Shown: positions 8,995 to 17,406, counted from the stretch's first letter. The stretch: 64,000 bases of DNA from Asaia bogorensis (GCF_900465345.1 NZ_UEGO01000001.1:79439-143438); one strand, 5' to 3'. A program made the numbers and translations. Notes: generated by a model not told the origin, from the letters alone.

Positions 8995-9009
8995 TGAGAG
9001 TCGTTCTCA
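8995..9009. promoter_or_regulatory. Fur-box-like palindrome TGAGAGTCGTTCTCA
   Basis: This is a 7-1-7 arrangement in which five of seven base pairs match, and the outer bases resemble TGANAAT-type Fur sites. It overlaps the stop codon of the N-acyltransferase gene and lies upstream of the small His-rich ORF on the minus strand. A short palindrome like this can arise by chance. Confidence 0.3.
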
Positions 9010-10224
9010 ACAACTATTTTCATGACGATAGGGCGAAAGAGCGGCAAGTGCGTCTTTCTCTTCGAGAATGGCCCGTCTCTCCTCGGCCAGATAGGGCCGC
9101 ACAGCCCGCGCCAGAGCCGGATCTCGGATAAAGTGGGACGAATAGGTCAGGCTCGGCAGGTAGCCACGCTGGATCTTGTGCTCACCCTGCGCCCCTGCCT
9201 CGACACGAGACAGGCCATGCGTTATGGCGAAATCAATGGCGCGGTAATAACACAGCTCGAAATGCAGGAAGGGCCACTCGCCCTCGCATCCCCAGTTGCG
9301 CCCATAGAGCGTATCGCGCCCTGCCAGATTCAACGCGGCTGCCACGGGCTCGCCCTCATGCAGGGCCTGCATCAGCACGATTTTCTCACCCAGACGCTCT
9401 GACAGACCCGAGAAGAAAGCGCGGGTCAGATAGGCCTGTCCCCATTTGCGGTCGATGGTCGCCTGATAGAATCCATAGAACCGGTCCCAGTCGCGGCCGG
9501 TGATTTCCGGCCCGCGCAAGGTGCGAAATTCCAGCCCGCATCCCTGTGCATCACGCCGCTCACGACGGATCGCCTTGCGTTTGCGCGAGGCCAGGGCTTC
9601 GAGAAACTGCTCGAAATCCTGATAACCATTGTTATGCCAGTGATATTGCAGGCCCAGCCGCTCCATCCAGCCATGTGAGGCCAGAGCCTCCTGCTCCTGA
9701 CCGGTGCAGAATGTCATGTGAATGGAGGACAGACCCAGCTCCTGACAGGCCTGACGCAGCGCATCGCCAAAAACCCCGCGTACTGTCCCTTCCGTCAGGT
9801 GATCATGGGTCAGTTGGACCGGGTCGATGAGCAGGCGCGGCCCGCTGACGGGAGAAAACGGGACGGCGATCTGAAGCTTGGGATAATAATCCCCTCCCGC
9901 CTGCTCATAGGCGCGCGCCCAGCTCTGGTCGAAAACATATTCTCCGTAGGAATGACCCTTGAGAAACAGGGGGGCTACGGCAACCAGCGCCTCGCCGTTC
10001 CTGAGCGCCGCATAACGCGGCAGCCACCCTGTTCTGGCCCCGACAGAGCCACTTTCCTCAAGCGTCAGGAAGAAACCGTGGGACAGAAAGGGGTTATCGT
10101 CCCCGGCACAGCGATCCCAGAGAGCGGCATCAATTTCGGCAATGGACGCATGAAGCGTCAGGGACCAGTCTGTCATGGGCAGCATGTGGTCCGGGCCTGG
10201 AGACAAAACAACCTTGCCCGGCAT
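9007..10224 (-). CDS. GNAT-fold N-acyltransferase (COG3146 / DUF482 type)
   Basis: The product is 405 aa, normal for this family of FemAB-like predicted N-acyltransferases. Typical features are an early WDRCAGDDNPFLSHGFFLTLEESG segment and a YFPxLQIAVPFSPVSGPRLL-like block (here YYPKLQ..PFSPVSGPRLL). A basic ASRKRKAIRRERRD helix follows, and then GCEGEWPFLHFELCYY and QGEHKIQRGY near the C-terminus. The frame starts at ATG 10224, and ATGs at residues 14 and 17 are alternatives. The ridA gene is upstream on the same strand. The biochemical substrate is not known to me. Confidence 0.85.
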   Translation of the reverse strand: MPGKVVLSPGPDHMLPMTDWSLTLHASIAEIDAALWDRCAGDDNPFLSHGFFLTLEESGSVGARTGWLPRYAALRNGEALVAVAPLFLKGHSYGEYVFDQSWARAYEQAGGDYYPKLQIAVPFSPVSGPRLLIDPVQLTHDHLTEGTVRGVFGDALRQACQELGLSSIHMTFCTGQEQEALASHGWMERLGLQYHWHNNGYQDFEQFLEALASRKRKAIRRERRDAQGCGLEFRTLRGPEITGRDWDRFYGFYQATIDRKWGQAYLTRAFFSGLSERLGEKIVLMQALHEGEPVAAALNLAGRDTLYGRNWGCEGEWPFLHFELCYYRAIDFAITHGLSRVEAGAQGEHKIQRGYLPSLTYSSHFIRDPALARAVRPYLAEERRAILEEKDALAALSPYRHENSC

Positions 10225-10360
10225 CGTCAGGCTGCAAAACGTGGCTTTGCGCTTCCTGCGCGCTCGTCAGAAGTACCGGACGAACGCAAGGCAGTCCGGA
10301 AAAGCGCTGTCAGGCGCGGCAACAGGCTTGCCACGCCCGCAGGGCTTTTTGAGGGGGTGA

Positions 10361-10837
10361 TCAGGCGATTTCGATCAGCGCCTCAACCTCGACCGGCGCA
10401 TCCAGCGGCAGGGAGGGTACGCCAATGGTGGAACGGGCATGACGTCCGGCGTCACCGAACACAGCAACCGCCAGATCGGAGGCGCCATTCATGACGGTGG
10501 CGTGCTGCGTGAAATCAGGCGTGCAGGCAATGAACCCGCCAAGACGCACAATACGCTTCACGCGGGCCAGATCGCCCAGTTCGGCCTGTACCTGTGCGAG
10601 AATGTTGAGAAAGCAGAGCTCAGCACATTCACGCCCCAGCTCGGCCGCAACATCCTCACCCAGCTTGCCCGTGGCCTTGAGCGTACCACCTGAAAGCGGC
10701 AGTTGCCCGGAAACGACCAGAAGCGAGCCCGTGCGTGCCACAGGCACATAGGTTGCTACCGGGGCTGCGGCCTTGGGCAGTTCAAGCCCAAGAGCGGTCA
10801 GACGTGCGGTCGGGGTTTCGTCAGGGGTCTGTGACAT
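10361..10837 (-). CDS. ridA: RidA family enamine/imine deaminase (YjgF/YER057c/UK114)
   Basis: The product is 158 aa, slightly longer than the ~130-aa E. coli RidA, and matches the larger COG0251 subgroup. The family signature is seen as RSTIGVPSLPLDAPVEVEALIEIA at the C-terminus, where the conserved Arg binds the substrate carboxylate. A VVSGQLPL segment lies near residue 42. RidA hydrolyses reactive 2-aminoacrylate and related imines made by PLP enzymes. It lies between the N-acyltransferase and TSCPD genes on the same strand, which may form one unit. Confidence 0.92.
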   Translation of the reverse strand: MSQTPDETPTARLTALGLELPKAAAPVATYVPVARTGSLLVVSGQLPLSGGTLKATGKLGEDVAAELGRECAELCFLNILAQVQAELGDLARVKRIVRLGGFIACTPDFTQHATVMNGASDLAVAVFGDAGRHARSTIGVPSLPLDAPVEVEALIEIA

Positions 10838-10875
10838 CGGCTTGTCTCCTTGCAGAGGGGCTGAGGGGATCTCCC

Positions 10876-12426
10876 TCAGCTGACCAGTCGCAGCCTGCCA
10901 CGCTCACGCGGCGGAAGATCACCCGGAATATCGAGCGGCAACATCGGATCCTCCTCGATCACGTGAGGATCTTCTGGTGCGCTGTCGGGCAGACGCTTGC
11001 CCAGATAACTATCTGACAACGCCCTGAAGGCATAATCAAGCAGCGATGAGGCATAAGCCGCCACAGGATCGCCCTCGACCGTACCGGCAGGCCCGAAGCG
11101 CGTATGGGCAAACTGCTCGACATACGCCGCCAGCGGGGCACCGTGCTGAAGGCCGATGGTCACGGCCTGTCCGACGCTTTCAAGAAGGCCACGCACCATC
11201 GCACTCTCACGACCGGGCGTAAGCGAGATCTCGCCCAGCGAGCCATCCTCATATTCACCCGTCCGCAGATAGAGCCGATGCCCGCCAATCGCGCTGCGCT
11301 GCGTGAACCCGCCATGACGGGCCGGCAGGGGGCGACGCACACCGCGCTCCAGACGCGCACGCAAAGGCAGGGGCGACGCCGGGTCAGGGCGCGCCGGCAT
11401 ACGATCGACAAACCCGGTCAGGGCGCGATGCATCAACAGATGGGCATCGGGTCCGGGCTGGGGCAGGGGGTTTTCGCCCAGAACCGCACGGGCGAATGCA
11501 CCTTCCAGCGTCAACCCGCGATGAGCCAGCCGTGACAGGGCACTTGCACGCAGCGTCCCATCGGCACGCAACGGCGAGAAGATGGGAGCCAGACCACACG
11601 CTTCAACGCCCAGCAGGGCATCGACAGGGCCGGGCTGGGAAAAACCGGTCTCGATCAGCACCCTGTTGGGCAGATCGGGCAGCGTATCCTCCATCTCGTC
11701 GCGTATCTGGCGCCCTGTGACTTCGAGTCCCGGGATCGGGCAGGAGACAGGAGGCAGCGGCACCGGCCCTGCACCCTGACGCGCAAGGGAGGTGGCAAGC
11801 CAGCACAGATAGCAGGCGGCATCACGCCCGGTCTCACTGTCATAATCGAGCCCCATAAGGGCGAGACAGCTATCCAGATTGGTCAGCAGCAGCGTCCCTG
11901 CGGGGCCACCCTGAGCCTCCTGCTCGGGTGTTGCGGTGGCAGGACCGTCGAAAAGCGGCAATTCACCGTTGAGCATGGGGCCATTGACCGCATGGAGGCG
12001 GCGCAGGGCGCTACAGGCCAGGCGAATGAGCGTGACAAAGGCCTCGCCGTTGAAATCACCCTCCTGAACAAAAGCCGCCAGATTGACCACGAACCCGCTG
12101 CGACGATCGACCTGCCCCTGCCAAAGCGGTGCCATCGGCGCCATCTGTCGTTCCAGCAACGCGGCTGCCAACGCAGCACCAAGACCGGCGCTGCCCACAG
12201 ACTCACCCGGCAGGGCAGGCAGGCTGGTCAGCCGGTCGAGCCAGCGTGCGGCCTCGCTCGAAAGGCGCAGGGCGCCAGTCGATGCCGAAAGCTGCAAAAG
12301 CGCTATCGCCGCTTCGTCTTCCCAGCTTGCAGGAAGGGTTACGGCGCGCAGGGCGAGATCGTCCGGATCGGCAGCGACATGCGTTGTGCGCATACGCACC
12401 CCGTTCCAATGGAGAAGCGTTGTCAT
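10876..12426 (-). CDS. TSCPD-domain protein related to the C-terminus of B12-dependent ribonucleotide reductase
   Basis: This is 516 aa from ATG 12426, which has AAGG 4 nt upstream; the frame runs further up to 12639 but without a start context. Residues ~380-480 match the TSCPD domain at the C-terminus of class II RNR: GGHRLYLRTGEYEDGSLGEI, then IGLQHGAPLAAYVEQFAHTRFGPAGTV, then SSLLDYAFRALSDSYLG. The upstream ~375 residues do not show the RNR barrel or its cysteine motifs. They contain scattered Cys (ACYLCWLA, SCPIPG) and an early LALRAVTLPASWEDEAA. The function is unknown and it is not a working reductase by itself. Confidence 0.75.
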   Translation of the reverse strand: MTTLLHWNGVRMRTTHVAADPDDLALRAVTLPASWEDEAAIALLQLSASTGALRLSSEAARWLDRLTSLPALPGESVGSAGLGAALAAALLERQMAPMAPLWQGQVDRRSGFVVNLAAFVQEGDFNGEAFVTLIRLACSALRRLHAVNGPMLNGELPLFDGPATATPEQEAQGGPAGTLLLTNLDSCLALMGLDYDSETGRDAACYLCWLATSLARQGAGPVPLPPVSCPIPGLEVTGRQIRDEMEDTLPDLPNRVLIETGFSQPGPVDALLGVEACGLAPIFSPLRADGTLRASALSRLAHRGLTLEGAFARAVLGENPLPQPGPDAHLLMHRALTGFVDRMPARPDPASPLPLRARLERGVRRPLPARHGGFTQRSAIGGHRLYLRTGEYEDGSLGEISLTPGRESAMVRGLLESVGQAVTIGLQHGAPLAAYVEQFAHTRFGPAGTVEGDPVAAYASSLLDYAFRALSDSYLGKRLPDSAPEDPHVIEEDPMLPLDIPGDLPPRERGRLRLVS

Positions 12427-12644
12427 ACCCTTGAATCTAGGCATCGACTCGGGCCGGGAAAAGGGTGTTTCGGCACCGCCCACAGGGGATAATGGTCCGC
12501 AAAATGGGGATATGGTGGATAACATTCCCGCCCCCCGCCAGGGCAGGGTGATAGACGCTTGCGAGCGAAGCCTGTAGGACTGGCAGGGTTGTCTTTCAAC
12601 AGCGCACCCTTTCCAGGGTCCAAGCCTGCGAGTTGCCAAATCTC

Positions 12645-13145
12645 ATGAGTTCACTGTCTGGCGTGCGCCCCCGTCGCGATCTTCTCGAACTGACGACCGG
12701 CTTCGTGGTTCTTGCGATCCTGGCAGCCCTGCTTGCCCTTGCCGTTCTGGGCCGTCATCAGGGTGGCAGCGACGGCTATATGCTCAAGGCCGTTTTCAAC
12801 CAGATCGATGGTCTTTCGGTCGGGTCGGATGTCCGTCTGGCCGGCATTACAGTGGGCCACGTCACCTCCGAGCAGGTCGATCCGAAAAGCTATCGTGCGC
12901 AGGTCAGCTTCACGGTACGCAATGGCATCAATCTGCCAACCGACAGCGCCGCCATCGTGACGTCTGACAGCCTGCTTGGGGGGAAGTATATTGCTCTCTC
13001 CCCCGGCGGCGATGAAAAGAACCTGACACCCGGCTCCGTCGTAGGGCAGACCCAGGGGGCCATCAGCCTTGAACAGCTTCTGAGCAAGTTCATTTTCTCG
13101 GTGACGGACTCGCTCGACAAGAGCCGCAAGGCCGCCACCCCATGA
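12645..13145 (+). CDS. mlaD: MlaD-family phospholipid-transport protein (MCE domain)
   Basis: This is 166 aa from ATG 12645. A single N-terminal transmembrane anchor (residues ~18-38, GFVVLAILAALLALAVLG) is followed by an MCE domain: Y.LKAVFNQIDGLSVGSDVRLAGITVG and SLLGGKYIALSPG. MlaD is the periplasmic substrate-binding subunit of the MlaFEDB complex, which moves phospholipids between the two membranes. The other mla genes are not here. The gene starts next to the divergent TSCPD gene and its stop overlaps the next ORF by 4 nt, indicating an operon with it and the DUF2155 gene. Confidence 0.9.
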   Translation: MSSLSGVRPRRDLLELTTGFVVLAILAALLALAVLGRHQGGSDGYMLKAVFNQIDGLSVGSDVRLAGITVGHVTSEQVDPKSYRAQVSFTVRNGINLPTDSAAIVTSDSLLGGKYIALSPGGDEKNLTPGSVVGQTQGAISLEQLLSKFIFSVTDSLDKSRKAATP

Positions 13146-13348
13146 GCGAGGCGACGCCCTGGACCGACCGCAACGGCACCCCCATTGCCTGCGTGGAGAA
13201 ACTCAAGGTCCTGCGTGAAAACGACACCGAGCTGCGCCAGACGCTGCAGGACGTTTTCGAAGATGCCTTGCTGATGGGCGTTGCCCCCGATGTCATGCGC
13301 CGCCATCTGGCTGGCATGATCGACGCGCTGGAAGAACTCAATCCATGA
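13142..13348 (+). CDS. Small hypothetical protein coupled to mlaD
   Basis: The product is 68 aa, acidic, cytoplasmic in composition and with two predicted helices (ELRQTLQDVFEDALLMG and VMRRHLAGMIDALEEL). Its ATG overlaps the mlaD stop (ATGA) and its stop lies 1 nt before the DUF2155 frame. This tight coupling and G/C-rich third codon positions support a real gene. I do not recognise a named family. It may be a small partner of the envelope genes around it. Confidence 0.7.
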   Translation: MSEATPWTDRNGTPIACVEKLKVLRENDTELRQTLQDVFEDALLMGVAPDVMRRHLAGMIDALEELNP

Positions 13349-13349
13349 A

Positions 13350-14261
13350 ATGCGCCCTATGAAACGCACCGGGATACACGCTCTTTTCCAGACACAGGGC
13401 CACAAGCGCGTCCTGCGTTTGTCCGGCCTCGCGCCTCTGGCTGTCATTGCCCTGATGACCGCCTCTTCCATGCCCGCTCTGGCGGCGGAAGCCGTGGCGC
13501 CTCCGGTGATGTATCCGGCTGGTCTGTGGCAAGGTCGCGGTGAGGCCGTGATCCGCGTTCTCAACCGGACCGACTCCCATATCGAGACAATGACCATTCC
13601 GGTTGGCGGGCAGGCGCAATATCGCAGCCTGCATCTTGGCGTCACGCGCTGCGTCGAACGTCCCGAAACCCTGCCGAGCAATGCGGCAGCCCTCATCACC
13701 ACCAGTGACGACACGGACCCCGGTGCCCATTACACGGGCTGGATTCTGGCGCAGGAACCTTCACTCGGCACCTATAAGAGCGCGCTCTACGGCATTTCGG
13801 TCGTTGCATGCTCCGGCCCAAAGGCCGACCCCACACTCGCCCCCCTGCCGCAGCCGGTCGTGCCTGTTCTGGGCGCGAATACGCCTGATAGCGCGCAGAG
13901 CCAGCCGGGCGATCTGAACGATCCGTCGCAGGGTTCTGCCACGTTGCCTGTGCGCTCCGGCACACTTCCGGCAAATGGTGGCAACCCGGCCAGTGGCGCT
14001 TCGGCCGGGCCGACCCGCCTCACGCCGCTCGGTGACCCTGCAAACAGCTCACACCCTATGGGAGGGGCTTACAATCAGCCCACCCGCAACGAGACGAGCC
14101 AGGGACAATCGCTCCCTCGTCCCCCCCAGTCTCCTTCGTCCGGCGCCGATCAGGGTGGTCCCATGCAACTGGCGCCCCTTTCAGGCGGGCCGGTATCAAA
14201 CAGCGCGCCATCGAATGGCAGTGGTCAGCCCCTTCCGCCCCCCCAGCCCTACGGACAGTAA
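13350..14261 (+). CDS. DUF2155 secreted protein with Pro/Gly/Ser-rich tail
   Basis: The product is 303 aa; ATG 13350 and ATG 13359 are both possible starts. A long signal sequence ends near SSMPALAAEA (residue ~47). Residues ~65-155 match DUF2155: AVIRVLNRTDSHIETMTIPVGGQAQYRSL, a Cys in GVTRCVERP, GWILAQEPSLGTYKSALYGISVVAC. The remaining ~140 residues are low-complexity and rich in Pro, Gly, Ser, Asn and Gln (for example LPRPPQSPSSGADQGGP), typical of a disordered periplasmic extension. DUF2155 has no established function. Its placement after mlaD suggests an envelope role (inference). Confidence 0.8.
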   Translation: MRPMKRTGIHALFQTQGHKRVLRLSGLAPLAVIALMTASSMPALAAEAVAPPVMYPAGLWQGRGEAVIRVLNRTDSHIETMTIPVGGQAQYRSLHLGVTRCVERPETLPSNAAALITTSDDTDPGAHYTGWILAQEPSLGTYKSALYGISVVACSGPKADPTLAPLPQPVVPVLGANTPDSAQSQPGDLNDPSQGSATLPVRSGTLPANGGNPASGASAGPTRLTPLGDPANSSHPMGGAYNQPTRNETSQGQSLPRPPQSPSSGADQGGPMQLAPLSGGPVSNSAPSNGSGQPLPPPQPYGQ

Positions 14262-14454
14262 CATCGCAGGCCTGCCCATTGACAGCGTGGCGCCCAGTCG
14301 CCACGCCGTCCGACAGGACCGATCCAGTGTCGCGGATCGGGCGCAAAGCAACAAAATGACATGACGACCATATTCTGATCAGATTTGGGGCTGATAACGC
14401 AGCTGTGCCTGTATTTCGGTGCAACCGCGTATCAATGAGGAAGTTATCAAACAC

Positions 14455-15198
14455 ATGACAACCCCCTCTCCCACGGCGACTCCGTCATCTGGCCCAATCG
14501 CACCCTCTGCGGATCACGCAGCCTTTCTGCTCGATTTCGACGGGACTTTGGTCGATATTGCCCCCACACCGGCTTCTGTTCAGGTCGAGCCCGGCCTGAT
14601 CGAGACGCTGCTGCGCCTCAGAGACCGTTGCGGCGGTGCGCTTGCCATCGTTACCGGGCGTCCGATCGAACAGATCGACCATTTTCTGCCCGGTATCCCG
14701 ACCGCTGTTGCAGGCGAGCATGGGCTTACCCTGCGCCGCAGCCTCGATGGACAGGAAGAACCTGTTGTCACAACGCCCCTGCCCCCGGAATGGCAAAGCC
14801 GCGCCGAAGCCCTGACAGGGCGTTTCCCCAATACGGCGCTCGAACGCAAGAAGGCGGGGCTCGTGCTGCATTATCGCGGCAATCCCGACGCTGGCAGCCT
14901 TTTCGAGCAGGAAATCATCGCATGGCTGGCGGGTCAGGATGATTTTGAAATCCATCCGTCCAAGATGGCCTGGGAAATCCGCCTTGCCGGTATTCACAAG
15001 GGCAATGCCGTCGAGGCTCTGATGGCGCAGCCTCCTTTCGCCGGACGCGTGCCGGTTTTTGTCGGTGACGACGTGACTGACATGGACGGCGTTCGGGCCG
15101 CCAAGGCCCTTGGCGGGTTCGGTTATCTCATTCCTGATGACTTCCCGACCGCCCATGAATTCAGGGCATGGCTTGCCCGTTATGTGGAGACTGCCTGA
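14455..15198 (+). CDS. otsB: Trehalose-6-phosphate phosphatase
   Basis: This is 247 aa from ATG 14455 (GAGGAAG 11 nt upstream; an in-frame GTG at 14419 is less likely). It is a HAD-superfamily phosphatase. Motif I DFDGTLVDIAPTP lies at ~27, with the nucleophile Asp in DFD. The OtsB-specific VAGEHGLTLR segment follows, then FVGDDVTDMDGV as motif IV. It removes phosphate from trehalose-6-phosphate to give trehalose, an osmo- and desiccation protectant. The stop TGA shares its last base with the otsA ATG, so translation is coupled. Confidence 0.95.
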   Translation: MTTPSPTATPSSGPIAPSADHAAFLLDFDGTLVDIAPTPASVQVEPGLIETLLRLRDRCGGALAIVTGRPIEQIDHFLPGIPTAVAGEHGLTLRRSLDGQEEPVVTTPLPPEWQSRAEALTGRFPNTALERKKAGLVLHYRGNPDAGSLFEQEIIAWLAGQDDFEIHPSKMAWEIRLAGIHKGNAVEALMAQPPFAGRVPVFVGDDVTDMDGVRAAKALGGFGYLIPDDFPTAHEFRAWLARYVETA

Positions 15199-16541
15199 TG
15201 GGTCGCCTCGTCGTTGTTTCCAACCGTGTCCCTGCCCCGCGTGAGCGCAGCCAGCCCGCAGGCGGTCTGGCTGTGGGCGTACGCGATGCCGTGCGTGGCA
15301 CAGAGAGCCTCTGGTTTGGCTGGTCAGGCCGCCACACCACGCAGTCCCGCGAGCAGACACCCAAGCTCGACACCCATGAGAGCTGCACCTATGCCACGAT
15401 CGATCTGACGCGCAGCGAGTACGAGCATTTCTACGAGAAATTCTCCAACGGACTGCTTTGGCCGCTCTGCCACTATCGTATCGGGATCATCGACTACAAA
15501 CGGATCGATTATCAGGTCTATCGCGAGGTCAATGCCCTCTTTGCCGATCAGCTCGTCCCGCTTCTGCGTGATGACGATATGGTCTGGGTGCATGACTACC
15601 ATCTCTTCCCGCTGGGCGCGAAGCTGCGTCGGCGTGGCGTAAAGGCCAAGATCGGCTTTTTCCTGCATATTCCATTCCCGCCCTGGAGCGTGACACGTGT
15701 GCTTCCCTGCGCCGAGGAAATGCTGCGTGAGATGGCTGCCTATGACCTTATCGGTGTGCAGACCGAGGAAGACGCCCGCAACATGAACGGGTGCTTCGAA
15801 GCCAATAATCTGCCCAACCGCGCCGTTCATTTCCCGATTGGCATCGACCCGGTCGAATTCAGCGAGCAGGCCGAACAGAATGTCATGGCCGAGGAGGTTC
15901 AGCGCCTTCATGCGTCCCTTCGTGGCCGCAAGCTCATTCTTGGTGTGGATCGCCTCGACTACTCCAAGGGGATCCCGGAGCGCATCCACGGCTACGAGAC
16001 TTTTCTCAACCGCTACCCCGAGCATAAGGGTGAGACGGTTCTCCTGCAGATCACACCCGTCTCACGCGCCGGTGTTGCCAGCTATCGTGCGCTGCGTCGC
16101 GAGCTTGATGAGATGGCAGGGCATATCAATGCCATGCATGGTAATTTCGACTGGTCACCCATTCGCTACCTTACCCAGTCTGTCCCGCGCGAGGTTCTGG
16201 CCGGTTTCCACCGCATTGCCGATGTAGCACTGGTCACCCCGTTGCGCGATGGCATGAATCTTGTGGCCAAGGAATTCGTCGCCGCGCAGAGCGCCGATAA
16301 CCCGGGTGCCCTCATCCTGTCCTCGCTCGCCGGCGCTGCGCCCGAAATGGAGCAGGCCCTCATGGTGAACCCGTATGATCACGAGGGCATTGCCGATGCG
16401 ATCCATGCCGGGATCACAATGAGTCTTGAAGAGCGACAAAGACGCTGGCAGGCTCTGCATTACGATGTCACCCAGAATACCGCAGCAAACTGGGCCGATC
16501 GTTTTCTTGAAATGCTCAGAGAGACCGAAAGACAGGAATGA
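15198..16541 (+). CDS. otsA: Alpha,alpha-trehalose-phosphate synthase
   Basis: This is 447 aa from ATG 15198, which overlaps the otsB stop (TGATG). It is a GT20 retaining glycosyltransferase that joins UDP-glucose and glucose-6-phosphate. Family landmarks in order: VVVSNRVPAP; the insertion RPAGGLAVG-like (QPAGGLAVGV); VWVHDYHLFPLG; FFLHIPFPPW; VDRLDYSKGIPERI; PLRDGMNLVAKEFVAAQ. All expected catalytic segments are present at normal length. The stop overlaps the dsbB start by 4 nt. Confidence 0.97.
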   Translation: MGRLVVVSNRVPAPRERSQPAGGLAVGVRDAVRGTESLWFGWSGRHTTQSREQTPKLDTHESCTYATIDLTRSEYEHFYEKFSNGLLWPLCHYRIGIIDYKRIDYQVYREVNALFADQLVPLLRDDDMVWVHDYHLFPLGAKLRRRGVKAKIGFFLHIPFPPWSVTRVLPCAEEMLREMAAYDLIGVQTEEDARNMNGCFEANNLPNRAVHFPIGIDPVEFSEQAEQNVMAEEVQRLHASLRGRKLILGVDRLDYSKGIPERIHGYETFLNRYPEHKGETVLLQITPVSRAGVASYRALRRELDEMAGHINAMHGNFDWSPIRYLTQSVPREVLAGFHRIADVALVTPLRDGMNLVAKEFVAAQSADNPGALILSSLAGAAPEMEQALMVNPYDHEGIADAIHAGITMSLEERQRRWQALHYDVTQNTAANWADRFLEMLRETERQE

Positions 16542-17038
16542 TTGCTCGACTGACCGGTGGATTACTGTTTTTCGCCGGTATGGCCGCAATTGGCGTCGCC
16601 TGGTGGGCCGAGCACGTGCTCGGCTATGCCCCATGCGAGCTTTGCCTTATCGAACGGGCGCCGTGGCGCATCGTCGCCTTTCTTGGCGTTCTGGCCCTGC
16701 TCATCCCGGGTATGGTCGGGTTCTGGGCCACGGTCCTGAGTCTGCCAGCCCTCGCTGCAGCCGTCATGCTGGCCGGGCTCCATAATGGTGTTGAGCAGAA
16801 ATGGTGGGAAAGCCCGCTTCCTGCCTGTCACGCACCCGTATTTCACGCAGGTGCCAGCTTTCGCGAGCGTATGGCCAGTATGCCTCTTCGCCCCGCCAAA
16901 CCCTGCGATGACCCGACCTATCTCTTTCATCTGCCTGTTTCGATGACGGTCCTTGGCGGTATTGCCGCCGCGCTGCTGTTCATCCTTGTCAGCTATAGCG
17001 TCGTGCTTCAGGCCCGGCGCTGGCACGCGGCACGCTGA
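16538..17038 (+). CDS. dsbB: DsbB-family disulfide bond formation protein
   Basis: The product is 166 aa with four hydrophobic segments. The quinone-side redox pair is CELC (C33, C36), preceded by the usual GYAP. The periplasmic pair is C97 and C123 in the second loop (LPACHAP, AKPCDD). DsbB re-oxidises DsbA and passes electrons to quinone in the cytoplasmic membrane. The ATG overlaps the otsA stop (ATGA), so the trehalose genes and dsbB form one coupled unit. Confidence 0.9.
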   Translation: MIARLTGGLLFFAGMAAIGVAWWAEHVLGYAPCELCLIERAPWRIVAFLGVLALLIPGMVGFWATVLSLPALAAAVMLAGLHNGVEQKWWESPLPACHAPVFHAGASFRERMASMPLRPAKPCDDPTYLFHLPVSMTVLGGIAAALLFILVSYSVVLQARRWHAAR

Positions 17039-17081
17039 ACCGGTCGCTGTTTCTGCCTGAGACACCCAATCCCTGTCGAAA

Positions 17082-17155
17082 CGGATAGAGGCTGGCAGGG
17101 CTCAGGGGATTGTCCGGTGCCGAGGCCGCGCAGGAAGAGCGTCAACCTCTATCCG
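17082..17155. other. Long-range inverted repeat, possible structured RNA
   Basis: CGGATAGAGG (17082-17091) pairs perfectly with CCTCTATCCG (17146-17155), enclosing 54 nt that are GC-rich. The size and shape would fit a small structured RNA or a leader, but I could not match it to a known RNA family on either strand. Confidence 0.35.
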
Positions 17156-17278
17156 CAACGGGTCCTGCACCTACGATCCCCGCCCTGATCATCGGAGCTG
17201 AAGCATTTGGCACCTCGCCGTCCATGTTCACTGTTCTGCAAATTTTCATCTTAGGCGGGTGAGAGTATTATCTCCCAA

Positions 17279-17290
17279 TTGCGATCGCAA
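17279..17290. promoter_or_regulatory. Perfect 12-bp palindrome TTGCGATCGCAA
   Basis: The palindrome is perfect and is flanked by CCCAAT (17274) and ATTGGG (17295), which also pair. It lies about 150 nt upstream of the predicted sigma-54 transcription start, a usual distance for an enhancer-binding-protein site. Confidence 0.45.
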
Positions 17291-17338
17291 AAATATTGGG
17301 TGTTTTTCACCATATTATAATTCATGACACCATTCAGA

Positions 17339-17363
17339 GGCGATTTGTCGCACACAAATCGCC
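17339..17363. promoter_or_regulatory. Inverted repeat GGCGATTTGT-N5-ACAAATCGCC
   Basis: It has perfect 10-bp arms with the 5-nt centre CGCAC, centred about 80 nt upstream of the predicted sigma-54 start. It shares the core GCGAT/ATCGC with the palindrome at 17279-17290, so both may bind one regulator. Confidence 0.5.
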
Positions 17364-17406
17364 ATAACAACAAAAAAACTCCGGAATAACGCCCGTAAAT
17401 CGAGTT

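Noticed and set aside
17082-17155. Match to 6S RNA (CCCCTGAGC on the minus strand)
   Set aside because: Only a short string agrees; the closing-stem and central-bubble layout of 6S RNA could not be drawn.
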